Part shown: positions 1-8,228 of the stretch, in pieces | Layout: each line of letters begins with the position of its first letter | Numbering within the stretch: the stretch's first letter is position 1 | Origin: Pedobacter miscanthi | Lineage (GTDB): Bacteria; Bacteroidota; Bacteroidia; Sphingobacteriales; Sphingobacteriaceae | Direction of reading: 5' to 3' | DNA length: 64,000 nt | NCBI RefSeq assembly: GCF_003315595.1 | Contig: NZ_QNQU01000012.1 | Span: forward strand, 124,001-188,000 | Translations under genes and position numbers: made by a program | The notes under the pieces: model-generated | Databases searched by the model: none | The model's input: the letters and a program-made list of their open reading frames with translations, nothing else | What the model was told of the DNA's origin: nothing

Positions 1-1
1 A

Positions 2-595
2 ACTAAAATAAAACTAAGAGTTAAAAATCCTTTAACAAAAATAGTCACGGACTTCGAAGATGGTGGTATAACAATAGATAATGTCAACGAAAACCAAGAG
101 ATAATTCAGCTATTGATTAATAACAGGGTTCGTCTAATTAAAGATCTAGAACATCTTTATATTCCCATTACAACAGTGCATCCCGAAGATTGGACTGATG
201 AAATTATTAATAAGATTCTGCCTATCGTGCATCAGACATTCGACGATCAAAGGGCAAAGTGGAGATTTGGTCGATTCGTTGCAAAAACAATATTGAATTA
301 TCTTAACGAAGAAACAGATCTAAATCCCCAAAACGTTGATTTGACCCAAGATCAGGCAGTTATAATATATACTTTGTTACTATTATTTGGTATCCAAGAG
401 ATAGAATTTGCTGGCGAATACAATATGAAGTCATCAAGACAAAAAGCAAAAATAATACGATCATTTATACGCTCTGATTTAGATAATGAGGAGAAAGAGT
501 TTTATGAATTCTCAGTAATAAAGAAGATGTCAGTTGAAGAATTTTTAGCTAACAGCGAACAATACATGATTGCCCCAGCAAATTCAAAAAAGTAA
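2..595 (+). CDS. Hypothetical protein, 5' end outside the window
   Basis: The reading frame is open from base 2 through the stop at 593-595, so the gene begins before the window; the TTG at 113 is only an internal codon. About 197 residues are visible. They are soluble-looking, rich in Asp, Glu, Ile and Lys, with no signal peptide or membrane segment. I do not recognise the family. It precedes another small gene and the SF2-like gene on the same strand and may form an operon with them. Low GC fits the rest of the element. Confidence 0.6.
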   Translation, partial: TKIKLRVKNPLTKIVTDFEDGGITIDNVNENQEIIQLLINNRVRLIKDLEHLYIPITTVHPEDWTDEIINKILPIVHQTFDDQRAKWRFGRFVAKTILNYLNEETDLNPQNVDLTQDQAVIIYTLLLLFGIQEIEFAGEYNMKSSRQKAKIIRSFIRSDLDNEEKEFYEFSVIKKMSVEEFLANSEQYMIAPANSKK

Positions 596-673
596 ATTCA
601 TGGGTCGAAAGAGCCTTTTTTATCATTGCAGTCAGAAAGACAGGTGTCTTTCATAAACATAATTAAAAACTCA

Positions 674-1114
674 ATGAATAAACATTTCGCGGCTTTCGGC
701 CAAACAGCAACAGCACGCTCTACAAATAGAGCTTCAAACATTGTAAACACTGTAACTGCAAAGCAGTTCTTTATCGAAGACAATGTTAATGGTTATTTAA
801 CCAAAGAGCGATTTATCAGTTATGGCCAATCTTTAACTGATTCAGAAGCGGAACACCTTGAAGATTTGTTCAAATTTACATCTCAAGGTTGTTCATTCAA
901 CAATGTTATTAAACCAAAGTTTGATAGGATTAATGGCGAAGAAATGCTATGGTTTAAAGTCAAGCTAACCCGTGCAACAATAAACTTGCGCATTCCAAAT
1001 TTAGACGGCTTGTTACGATTGTTGACTGAGTACCAACTTGGCAAAACTCAAATTAATTTTTCTTTAGATGAATTGAAGGCGGAATGCCAATCGATGACTG
1101 AAGAGCAAAATTAA
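674..1114 (+). CDS. Hypothetical protein
   Basis: About 146 residues from the ATG at 674; a TTG at 626 would add 16 residues but has no better context. The gene is in the same frame as the upstream gene and separated from it by one stop codon. No signal peptide or known motif is visible. The sequence looks like a small alpha-helical soluble protein with a Ser/Thr/Ala-rich N-terminus (near FGQTATARSTNRAS). It lies between an unrecognised gene and the helicase-like gene, so a role in element maintenance is possible but only inferred. Function unknown. Confidence 0.55.
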   Translation: MNKHFAAFGQTATARSTNRASNIVNTVTAKQFFIEDNVNGYLTKERFISYGQSLTDSEAEHLEDLFKFTSQGCSFNNVIKPKFDRINGEEMLWFKVKLTRATINLRIPNLDGLLRLLTEYQLGKTQINFSLDELKAECQSMTEEQN

Positions 1115-1222
1115 TTAAACTCAAGGGGGGGAGCAATCTCTTCCCCCTACTTAACAAAAAACTTTAATGACATTTTAAAACATGCGACAGGCAACGCATA
1201 GGAATTCTATTGCCTTTAGATT

Positions 1223-3100
1223 ATGAAAAACAAGAAAATCAAAACATATAAAATCAATAAAGGTCAATATCTAAATCAAATTGAGCCTTTCAAGTCCAAG
1301 GGAATACCTAGCAATATTATCCTATTCAAAGAATTGCCAGGCTGTGGAGCAACAAGGTGCGAAATTGAGTTCCCTCGACACAGCATAATTGTCGAGCCAA
1401 ATGTTCCAGTAATTAAGGGGAAAAAGAGACAGTTTGGCATGTTAGTATGCGGCATATTCGAAGGAGTAACAACGGATGATATACTGGCATATCTAGAAAA
1501 TAATATCGAATACAAGAAATTAATCGTTACGCCAGAATCATTCTGGAAAGTTAAGGAAGCGCTTGAAGATTCAACATTTGAAATTTACACTGACTTTTTT
1601 CTGTTATTTGACGAGTGTGAGAAAATCATTCAAGATATTAGTTACCGTGCGGATATTGCTTTACCAATGGACGACTTCTTCCGTTTTGAACATAAGACAT
1701 TTGTTTCAGCTACACCTATAGTACCAAGTGATCCCAGATTTGAGTTAAACGAATTCACTGTACATAAAATTCGACCCAGCTTTACCTATTCACAGAGTTT
1801 GCGACTAATTTGTACCAATAATGTGCTAACGACGATCAAAAAGTTTATAGATGAAAATCCAAATGATAAGTACTTTATGTTCTTCAATACAACCGATACA
1901 ATTCACGAACTAATTACCAAGCTTAAAATAAAGAATGAAAGCATGGTCTTTTGCGCAGAGAAAAGCAGAAAAAAGCTTCGAATTAATGGATATAATGACT
2001 CTGATGTAAAAACTGAAATAACTGCATTTAAAAAATATAACTTCTTCACTTCCCGTTTCTTTTCTGCTGTTGACATTGATTACGACCTCTTCCAATGCAA
2101 TCCAACAATCGTGTTGATTACCGATATTGTTTCGGCACAGCACTCCATGCTAGATCCATTTACGGAAGCTATACAAATTCAGGGTCGATTTAGGGAAACG
2201 AAAGAACATCCGTTTACAAGAAATCTTGTGCACATTTCAAATGTCGATCCTGAATTGATATCGATGTCCGAATCAGCGGTTAAGACATATTTATCAGAGT
2301 GCCATATAGTGTTTAAGGCAGTTCATCGGTATCATGAATCTGCTACTACAGCGGCGGCAAAAGACGTACTCAGTCAAGTACTTAAGAGAATTGACTATGC
2401 TAAATACTTAAAGAAACATAGCTTAGAGAGAAACTATGATATGATTGACAACTTAATATTTGAGGAAAAGGTAAAAGGCATTTACCAAAACGCCAATAAG
2501 TTGAAAGATGCTTACTCAAAGTGTTCTCACTTTAAAATCGACAATAAATATGCTGAAGAGTTGTATTCTTTTACTGATAAGGATCGTAAAAAGGCTAATA
2601 AAAAAAATATCCGTTTAAAGAGCTTAAATGAAATAGTTGCTGATAGTCTGACAGATCTACACACTAGAAAACGAATGAACCTAATTACAGAATTTGAATA
2701 TACAATGGAGATCACAAGCTTTCAGTTAGACTTTCCAGAGCAAATGGCAATAATAAACAAATATGGTATTGACAACTCGGAGCTGGTAAATTTCAATATC
2801 TATCAAATACAGCATCTACTAATTAAACAGAAAAAGCAGGTCGACCACTTCGGAATGATGACCTATATCCAGCAGAATTTCCAAATAGGTAAAGCATATA
2901 CGGGAAATAGAATGACAGCACTTTTGAAGGTTGGATTTAAGGACAACAATATTCACGGAATTACCCCCAGTCTAGACTACTTAAGAAAGTTTGCCGAATT
3001 CAATCCCTCTAATAAGAAGGTTTGGATGGGCAAGAATGAGTTAGGAAAAGATATAAGAGGATACATTATTACTAAATTCAAGGATGGAACTTTAAACTAG
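1223..3100 (+). CDS. SF2 helicase-like protein with degenerate Walker A
   Basis: The 625-residue protein has the order of SF2 helicase motifs: a P-loop-like PGCGATR at residues 39-45, DECE (motif II) at 130-133, SAT (motif III) at 162-164, and QIQGRFR (motif VI-like) near residue 318. The P-loop has Ala where the catalytic Lys of GxGKT should be, so ATP binding or hydrolysis may be altered. From memory, proteins with this GCG-x-T start are widespread in Bacteroidota mobile elements and usually called hypothetical. No signal peptide. It sits in the first visible operon of the island. Nucleic-acid remodelling is the likely role but is inferred from the motifs alone. Confidence 0.6.
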   Translation: MKNKKIKTYKINKGQYLNQIEPFKSKGIPSNIILFKELPGCGATRCEIEFPRHSIIVEPNVPVIKGKKRQFGMLVCGIFEGVTTDDILAYLENNIEYKKLIVTPESFWKVKEALEDSTFEIYTDFFLLFDECEKIIQDISYRADIALPMDDFFRFEHKTFVSATPIVPSDPRFELNEFTVHKIRPSFTYSQSLRLICTNNVLTTIKKFIDENPNDKYFMFFNTTDTIHELITKLKIKNESMVFCAEKSRKKLRINGYNDSDVKTEITAFKKYNFFTSRFFSAVDIDYDLFQCNPTIVLITDIVSAQHSMLDPFTEAIQIQGRFRETKEHPFTRNLVHISNVDPELISMSESAVKTYLSECHIVFKAVHRYHESATTAAAKDVLSQVLKRIDYAKYLKKHSLERNYDMIDNLIFEEKVKGIYQNANKLKDAYSKCSHFKIDNKYAEELYSFTDKDRKKANKKNIRLKSLNEIVADSLTDLHTRKRMNLITEFEYTMEITSFQLDFPEQMAIINKYGIDNSELVNFNIYQIQHLLIKQKKQVDHFGMMTYIQQNFQIGKAYTGNRMTALLKVGFKDNNIHGITPSLDYLRKFAEFNPSNKKVWMGKNELGKDIRGYIITKFKDGTLN

Positions 3101-3109
3101 GATTTTGAT

Positions 3110-3167
3110 AACGTACAGTTTTGTTAAAAAGGTTAATCTATATGACCCGAGTTAGAAACTGTACGTT
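3110..3167. repeat. 12-bp perfect inverted repeat, 34-bp spacer
   Basis: AACGTACAGTTT at 3110-3121 is the exact reverse complement of AAACTGTACGTT at 3156-3167. It starts 10 bases after the helicase-like gene stops. The spacer is long for an intrinsic terminator and there is no T-run directly after the right arm, so a protein-binding or recombination site is equally possible. Confidence 0.6.
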
Positions 3168-3591
3168 TGTTCTAAAAATCGCCTAAGCGATAAATATAGC
3201 TTCCCATTTAAAAATATTTTTTTTTAATTTCAACTAGCCACTTAAATTGAAGTTTATTCGCCGCATTTAGCAGGTATACCATATCATACCCCCGCATTTC
3301 ACTAGAGGGGAAGATAAAAAGATTTCCAACTCTAACATAGAAAAATCCATTCTGAAAGTCGAACAACAAGCCTATCTAAAACCACCACTTTGAATTTAAA
3401 CACTGATGGGTTACGATTTATCATTTACCAAAACAACACTTTATACCTGTACGACATTTTAACTATAAAAGGATCTAAATAGGATAAAATCGACCAAATA
3501 TCCTTAGCAATACAACTACATCAAAATCGAGAATAACACAATGCACCGCCTAAAAATGGTACATTTTCATTTATATATCAATTCAACATAG

Positions 3592-3616
3592 ATGCTTCCA
3601 GTCGGAGGCATTTTTC
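3592..3616 (+). terminator. Short hairpin plus T-run (terminator or attenuator)
   Basis: ATGCTTCC and GGAGGCAT form an 8-bp stem with one G-T pair and an AGTC loop, followed by TTTTT. It ends about 37 bases before the ATG of the 171-aa gene. It could end an upstream transcript or act as a leader attenuator. Confidence 0.5.
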
Positions 3617-3652
3617 ATTTAATCCAAGTTTTACATTTAAAAATCTATTAAG

Positions 3653-4168
3653 ATGCAAGCAAAAGCAAGAACTGCAAAAGCAGTACAAACACAGACACAA
3701 TTTGTTGTTATAAACGAGCAACAAGTTTTAGTAAACACAGAAGTACATAAAGCATATAATTTAATCGTTGATGCTGCTACAGAACAATTAAGAAAGTTCG
3801 ACCTAGCGAAATACAGGACTTATGCAACGGTTGACCATGTGAAGAACGAATACAAAAGCAATATGATAAGTGAACACCTGAATTACTTCTGGAATATTAC
3901 TTTATCCAATAGCAAGGATGGCCGTTCGTTTATATTTATAGATCTTGGTGCTGAAGCCCTAGAGCGCTTCGGCTCAGGTTTAACAAATATTTTTCTTCGA
4001 AAGGCATATGAGATTACCCAATCTAATGACAACACGAGCGGAATCGAATACGCATTAAGGGTAAACTTCCGAGAAGCTGATCAGCATCACAACTTCTTTT
4101 ACAGGAGAGTTGCAGAAGGAGAAAACAATTATGTGTCAATAGCAACGGTCGATAAACTGGAATCATAA
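3653..4168 (+). CDS. Hypothetical protein
   Basis: 171 residues from an ATG. The first 20 residues are rich in Gln, Thr, Lys and Ala, and the rest looks like a mixed alpha/beta soluble domain. No signal peptide, membrane helix or catalytic motif is recognised. It is preceded by a hairpin with a T-run and followed convergently by the XRE regulator, so it seems to be a single-gene unit. Function unknown. Confidence 0.6.
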   Translation: MQAKARTAKAVQTQTQFVVINEQQVLVNTEVHKAYNLIVDAATEQLRKFDLAKYRTYATVDHVKNEYKSNMISEHLNYFWNITLSNSKDGRSFIFIDLGAEALERFGSGLTNIFLRKAYEITQSNDNTSGIEYALRVNFREADQHHNFFYRRVAEGENNYVSIATVDKLES

Positions 4169-4189
4169 AATAAGGCGCAGAGATGCGCT

Positions 4190-4438
4190 TTATTTATTTA
4201 TGTTGGTTTCAGGCAGAAAATCTTTAGGGGAACAGCTGAATATTACTGCCAGTTTATCAATATGATCTAAATTGTATTTGGATGGTGAATTAGGACTTTC
4301 AACCTGTCCTATAAATCCATTTGAGACATCAAGCTTAAAAGCAAGTTCAGATTGACTAAGGTTAGCCTGCTCCCTTAAAGCTTTCGCTTTACTGATTACA
4401 AACAATTCTATCTCTGATTTTACTACCTCTTTAGCCAC
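4190..4438 (-). CDS. XRE-family HTH transcriptional regulator
   Basis: An 82-residue protein that is mostly one lambda-repressor-like helix-turn-helix domain (residues about 17-75; core ALREQANLSQSELAFKLDVS followed by NGFIGQVE). Such small cI/Xre-type proteins often repress their own promoter and that of the divergent gene in mobile elements. The start is a GTG in the loop of a small hairpin (7-bp arms at 4429-4435 and 4441-4447), which could affect translation. A palindrome 31 bases upstream lies between this gene and the divergent lipoprotein gene and is the likely operator. The HTH call is firm; autoregulation is inferred. Confidence 0.85.
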   Translation of the reverse strand: MAKEVVKSEIELFVISKAKALREQANLSQSELAFKLDVSNGFIGQVESPNSPSKYNLDHIDKLAVIFSCSPKDFLPETNINK

Positions 4439-4468
4439 ACGCTAAAGAATAAATTAAATAGCAACGCT

Positions 4469-4490
4469 ATACTTAGCTATTACTAAGTAT
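4469..4490. promoter_or_regulatory. Palindromic operator candidate for the XRE regulator
   Basis: ATACTTAG at 4469-4476 and CTAAGTAT at 4483-4490 are exact inverted 8-bp arms around CTATTA. The site lies in the divergent gap between the XRE gene (GTG at 4438) and the lipoprotein gene (ATG at 4522), where a small Xre repressor would be expected to bind. Confidence 0.6.
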
Positions 4491-4521
4491 TTACTAGTTT
4501 TACGTATCTAAATAAATTAAA

Positions 4522-5187
4522 ATGAAATCTACACTAACAGTTATGATCTGTCTGCTTTTTACATCGTGTAACTTCTTTAAGAAAAGCCCTGAAGATAGGT
4601 ACAGAGAGAAAATGGAGAATGCAACAGACGAGGAATTAATGAATGAGATTATTGGCAAACCATTAATGTATGAAGTCGTAAATTATGATTACATCTCGCA
4701 ACGTAAACGAAAATTAGATGGCAAGATCATGTGGAGCAGTTCGCAACTTAACAACTATACTATTTACAGAAATGCTCAAACTGGTGGTTTACTACCGACT
4801 TCTAAAGAGGAAGGAGATAAATTGGGTTATGAAAAGCTTGGAGTATCATCTGGCGCAGTGGTACAAGTTATTTTTACTAAAGGTTCGATTTACATTGAGA
4901 AGTTTGGCCGTCTAAATGGAAGCTATGAGCAAGGAAAATATGCTAATGCAGATGGTACAATCAAGCTTGAATTTTATAAATACATAGAAGCCGGTTTTGG
5001 CAATCTTAAGACTAGGACGATGAGAGACATAGATTTTATAAGAGATAATCCTGTAAGAAACTGCGCTTTGATGGGAATAAAGTATTACAGGTTCGATCAA
5101 ATCTCGAATAAAAAAGTTGTAGTGCACTATTATCTAAAGACACTAACAGACCCAGGATACTTCCACAAAGATTCAAACGAAAAGTAA
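4522..5187 (+). CDS. Lipoprotein of unknown function
   Basis: 221 residues starting with a lipoprotein signal (MKSTLTVMICLLFTSC), so Cys16 is the likely lipidation site. The mature part starts with a charged linker and looks beta-rich afterwards. No known domain is recognised. It is divergent from the XRE regulator across the palindrome and its stop overlaps the next gene's start (TAATG), so the two are almost certainly co-transcribed, probably under XRE control. Envelope location is inferred from the lipobox. Confidence 0.7.
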   Translation: MKSTLTVMICLLFTSCNFFKKSPEDRYREKMENATDEELMNEIIGKPLMYEVVNYDYISQRKRKLDGKIMWSSSQLNNYTIYRNAQTGGLLPTSKEEGDKLGYEKLGVSSGAVVQVIFTKGSIYIEKFGRLNGSYEQGKYANADGTIKLEFYKYIEAGFGNLKTRTMRDIDFIRDNPVRNCALMGIKYYRFDQISNKKVVVHYYLKTLTDPGYFHKDSNEK

Positions 5188-5726
5188 TGGAGAAGTTCAA
5201 AACAGATTGTTTACCATTCTTATACCAAAGTGAATTTTATAGCATAGCATGGGGAATGGAACATTATGGTTTCTTTATCGATCCACAAGGACGGAAATGC
5301 AACTATAGAATATCCAAAGATTATCGGTATGGAGTTACCGATAAATGGAACTTGTCTAAAACTACCGATAAGGTTGACCCATCAGATAACACAGCGTATG
5401 AACACGAAGAATATGAAACAATAGCACCTGATGATCTATTTGAAAACCTATTGAATTCTGTGGAGTATAAACCATGGTTTGGATATCAAAAGAAAACAAA
5501 TATTATAACCGAAGAAATGATAGCGGATCTACTACAATCACCGATTGAGGATCATGGAGATATTGCCTTAGATGCAGGATCATTTACCAATTCTTTATAT
5601 GTTTATGATGCTGAAATGGGCATTTACAAACGAATCCTATTGTCAATGGACGGTGATGTTAAAAGGGTTAACCAAAGTATTTATACGCACAATATAATTA
5701 GAAGCTTGGGTCAGATTAAATTATGA
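5187..5726 (+). CDS. Hypothetical protein co-transcribed with lipoprotein
   Basis: 179 residues; the ATG shares one base with the TAA of the lipoprotein gene, a sign of translational coupling. There is no signal peptide or membrane helix, so the product is probably cytoplasmic. It is rich in Tyr and Asp with no recognisable catalytic motif. The pairing of a secreted lipoprotein with a cytosolic partner suggests a linked function, but none can be named. Confidence 0.65.
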   Translation: MEKFKTDCLPFLYQSEFYSIAWGMEHYGFFIDPQGRKCNYRISKDYRYGVTDKWNLSKTTDKVDPSDNTAYEHEEYETIAPDDLFENLLNSVEYKPWFGYQKKTNIITEEMIADLLQSPIEDHGDIALDAGSFTNSLYVYDAEMGIYKRILLSMDGDVKRVNQSIYTHNIIRSLGQIKL

Positions 5727-5811
5727 AGATTCTGCTGAATAATACCTGTTAATTTGGAGTCATAGCAATATGGCTCTTTTTTGTTATACTTGGATTCTAA
5801 ATACTAACTAA

Positions 5812-6600
5812 ATGGTTAAAGACACTCTTAATTCAATGCTTGATAACATCAAAGAACGCACAACTAATCCGTTCTTAGGTACATTCGTAATCGTCTGGAT
5901 TGTAAAAAACTGGAAACTAGTGTATAGTCTATTTTACTTTGATAGTGCATTTACACTTCCTAAGCGTTTAGCATATATAGAACGTTACTTTAATGAGAAG
6001 TCTTTTTGGTGTAACATGCTTGTTGTGGTTGGCTTTACCATATTGGTATTGGTAATAACGTATATCCTACTCGCACTCTCTAGACTGTTAACAGAATTCT
6101 ATGATAAAATGGTCGTACCAAAGATTGCGAAAATTACCGATAAGAGTTCTATTGTCCTAAAAAGCAAGTATAATGAACTGGAAGAGGCATTTAAGTTGCT
6201 TGAAAAAAGGTATGAAGAAGAGCGGTTAGCTAAAGTCGCTGCTCAAAATGAAAGAGATACATCTGATACCAAATTATTAGAATACATGTCTAAGCCATCA
6301 GAATCAACGGAATTAGAAAGTATTCCATCCTCAGTACCAGCTAGCTTTACTAGAGTATCCAATAAAGCTCGTCAAACATGGACACCTGAAAAATTTAACA
6401 ACTTCTTAACAAACATCACTAACGGTGCATTGATGAATACATCAGATGAAATAATGAAAGTACTTTTACGTGAGAATTTTATAACGCCTGCTGGTAGATC
6501 GGCAACAACAGGTAAAGATTATAAGCTAACAGACGAAGGAATGGCCTTTCTAAAATACTGGAACAACATGGCTGATGACACTTCTAATTCTGGAGAGTAA
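5812..6600 (+). CDS. Two-TM membrane protein with coiled coil and C-terminal domain
   Basis: 262 residues. The N-terminus has a conserved-looking block (ERTTNPFLGTFVIVWIVKNW) containing the first hydrophobic segment at about 20-40; a second strong membrane helix lies near 64-90. A charged coiled coil follows (about 120-155) and the last 80 residues look like a small winged-helix-type globular domain. From memory, the NPFxGT/NWxxxYxLF block recurs in uncharacterised bacterial proteins. The layout suggests a membrane-anchored sensor or effector, plausible in a defence island, but this is inference from topology. Confidence 0.6.
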   Translation: MVKDTLNSMLDNIKERTTNPFLGTFVIVWIVKNWKLVYSLFYFDSAFTLPKRLAYIERYFNEKSFWCNMLVVVGFTILVLVITYILLALSRLLTEFYDKMVVPKIAKITDKSSIVLKSKYNELEEAFKLLEKRYEEERLAKVAAQNERDTSDTKLLEYMSKPSESTELESIPSSVPASFTRVSNKARQTWTPEKFNNFLTNITNGALMNTSDEIMKVLLRENFITPAGRSATTGKDYKLTDEGMAFLKYWNNMADDTSNSGE

Positions 6601-6623
6601 ATGTAATTCATAGCATCCTAAAT

Positions 6624-6667
6624 CCATTCCTCTCTCCAAAAAGTGGCTTACGCGGAGAAAGGAATGG
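6624..6667. terminator. Imperfect inverted repeat after the membrane-protein gene
   Basis: CCATTCCTCTCTCC and GGAGAAAGGAATGG pair at 13 of 14 positions around a 16-base loop. It starts 24 bases after the stop at 6600. No strong T-run follows, so terminator function is tentative. Confidence 0.4.
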
Positions 6668-6769
6668 TTTAGTCTTTACATTAGTGGTGGGGCAACAATC
6701 AGCCTTCTTTTAAGTTTCTGCGGTTACTTTTAGTCAGTGATGCATCGGATGGGGCACTGCAAACCCGAT

Positions 6770-7020
6770 TAGGGAGATCGGTATTCCGCACTGTCTAAGC
6801 TCACGAAAAACACAACGCCATCGCTGTACTCTGTCATGGTTTTTCTTTTGAGCAAGCGGAGTGCTCCATGAGCCTTTTCTCTATCTTTATCTAGGATTTG
6901 CTTCGCCTCATCCTGGATAAATCTAGTCAGGCTCCACTTTTCAGCTCACCTGCGCAATCGAAAATGCTGCACGACCGTCACGATATTTGGTCAAATATCT
7001 CGCCAGTCGCTTGTGTTAAA
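6770..7020 (-). pseudogene. Decayed gene fragment, unrecognised family
   Basis: Read on the minus strand, the segment holds about 24 codons ending in AFSIAQVS and a stop, then in a second frame about 60 codons including SLTRFIQDEAKQ, ALRLLKRKTM and YSDGVVFFVSLDS before a stop. Both pieces look like coding sequence rather than chance, and base composition differs from the neighbours. There is no intact start codon. Identity unknown. Confidence 0.35.
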
Positions 7021-7057
7021 ACATAGATCGAATCCCGTTGCTCCGCAACTGCTGATT

Positions 7058-7080
7058 CTCACACATTTTCTCAGTTCGCA
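7058..7080. repeat. 23-bp direct repeat, copy 1
   Basis: The 23 bases here (starting CTCACACATT and ending CAGTTCGCA) recur exactly at 8426-8448. Looser similarity continues on both sides (GCTCCGCAA against GCTGTGCAA; CGGTGAGCA against CGATGAACA). The two copies bracket the 65-aa gene and the UDG-like gene. Confidence 0.8.
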
Positions 7081-7092
7081 GGCGGTGAGCAT

Positions 7093-7290
7093 TTATTTTT
7101 TATCAATAGGATTGCTGTTAATTTGTAAATATCCCATATAGCAAGGAATGCACGTCTCTAACAATAGTTCTTCCTCAGGTGTTTTAGGTTTAGCATCGGG
7201 AATAAAGTATGTTAGGCCAGTTAACAAAATGCCAAATATCACACCCGCTTTAAGTAATTTCCATCTAAACTCTTCATCAATTGATTTCAT
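7093..7290 (-). CDS. Small single-TM protein
   Basis: 65 residues from an ATG, with one hydrophobic segment at about 13-29 (GVIFGILLTGLTYFIP) preceded by a charged N-terminus and followed by a short tail with a CIPC pair. No family is recognised. It stands alone on the minus strand between the two 23-bp repeats, facing away from the UDG-like gene. It may be a real small membrane protein or a chance frame; the clean hydrophobic profile favours the former. Confidence 0.4.
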   Translation of the reverse strand: MKSIDEEFRWKLLKAGVIFGILLTGLTYFIPDAKPKTPEEELLLETCIPCYMGYLQINSNPIDKK

Positions 7291-7529
7291 AGGCTAGGTT
7301 TTTACCAAATTACAAAAGGATCTGATAGCAAGCAAATTGTAAAACCTATTACTGGGCTAATAGCCTCTCAAATGCTATACATAAACTAGCCGCCAGTTCT
7401 ATGAACTTTACTGCAACAACCTTCGTCCCATACGCATGTCGGTACGCTAAAATACTTCACATTTCTCTTGTTTTATTATTATTATTTTATTATACTTAAA
7501 TTAAAGCAACTAATTAACATCTCAATTTT

Positions 7530-8228
7530 ATGCCTGTTATCAATCATCAAGCGATCCAAAACAACTGGACGACTCCAGAGCAAATCATAAATCCTCAAAC
7601 CTTAATATTAGGCTCTTTCAACCCTTTCAATGTAAATGGCAATATTGTCGACTATTATTACGGAAGACCAAGCAATTATCTCTGGAAAAGGATTGCTGTC
7701 ATTATGAGATATGAGGAAGAATATGTCTTTGATACTATATTTGGTAACCAGAGAAAGCTTGATGTGATGCAAAATAGGTTTTGTTTCCTAGACGTAATAA
7801 ATCGTATTGATGTTACAGGAAATAACCTACAAGCCATTCAAGAATATATCAACGACCATATTTTCACCAATTTCTCTGATAGCAAAATATTTATCAACCG
7901 CACTAATAGACGTCAAGTACAGTTGACTAGGGAATACAATAATGATATAATTACATTCCTCCAAAATACCTCGACGATAAAAAAGGTTATTCATACAATT
8001 GGCAATACCAGAATTGTTACTCCATTAAACGTCAGTCCGAGAGAAAATAATCTGGGAATAAGTGGTTTTAGTGGCTTCATGTCTTTGATTAATGATGTTT
8101 GTGAAGACAAGGGAATAAGTTTTATCCACCAATCTTGGAGTCCTAGTGCATACGCTGTTAGAAAGGGATCAACTCCTATAGCCGAATTAGATGCATGGCT
8201 CATGGAACACCTAGATTTAGCTGTGTAA
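7530..8228 (+). CDS. Uracil-DNA-glycosylase-superfamily protein
   Basis: 232 residues. The N-terminal block LILGSFNPFN (25-34) followed by YYYGRPSNYLW (42-52) matches the motif-1 layout of Mug/deoxyinosine-type glycosylases (LxLGSFPG ... YYAHPRNxFW). A beta-strand KKVIHTIGN and a late SPSAYAVRKG loop fit the DNA-intercalating region of this fold. The expected role is excision of a damaged or modified base from DNA. The gene stands alone between the 23-bp repeats, inside a cluster of defence-like genes, so it may target phage DNA bases rather than act in housekeeping repair; that part is inference. The superfamily call is fairly firm, the substrate unknown. Confidence 0.6.
   Translation: MPVINHQAIQNNWTTPEQIINPQTLILGSFNPFNVNGNIVDYYYGRPSNYLWKRIAVIMRYEEEYVFDTIFGNQRKLDVMQNRFCFLDVINRIDVTGNNLQAIQEYINDHIFTNFSDSKIFINRTNRRQVQLTREYNNDIITFLQNTSTIKKVIHTIGNTRIVTPLNVSPRENNLGISGFSGFMSLINDVCEDKGISFIHQSWSPSAYAVRKGSTPIAELDAWLMEHLDLAV

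Larger units (their letters stand above)
3101..3652. other. 552-bp intergenic region with inverted repeats
   Basis: No convincing gene is visible on either strand. The stretch holds a perfect 12-bp inverted repeat (3110-3121 and 3156-3167) directly after the helicase-like gene, and a short hairpin followed by five T at 3592-3616 just before the next gene. The rest is AT-rich and looks like a regulatory or decayed segment. Confidence 0.5.
6601..7092. other. GC-richer intergenic segment with a decayed minus-strand reading frame
   Basis: The first 70 bases hold an imperfect inverted repeat (6624-6637 / 6654-6667, 13 of 14 pairs) that may terminate the upstream gene. From about 6770 to 7020 the DNA is visibly richer in GC than its surroundings. 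On the minus strand two adjoining frames read as protein-like sequence (one piece contains RLARYLTKYRDGRAAFSIAQ, the next FIQDEAKQILDKDREKAHGA) but are joined only by a frameshift and lack a start. I take this as the wreck of a transferred gene of unknown family. Confidence 0.4.

Noticed and set aside
1..600. Left attachment site of the island
   Set aside because: No copy of the tRNA T-arm or acceptor sequence is seen here; the left end must be outside the window.
626..673. TTG start for the second gene
   Set aside because: The in-frame ATG at 674 is the more usual start and the extra 16 residues show no conserved feature.
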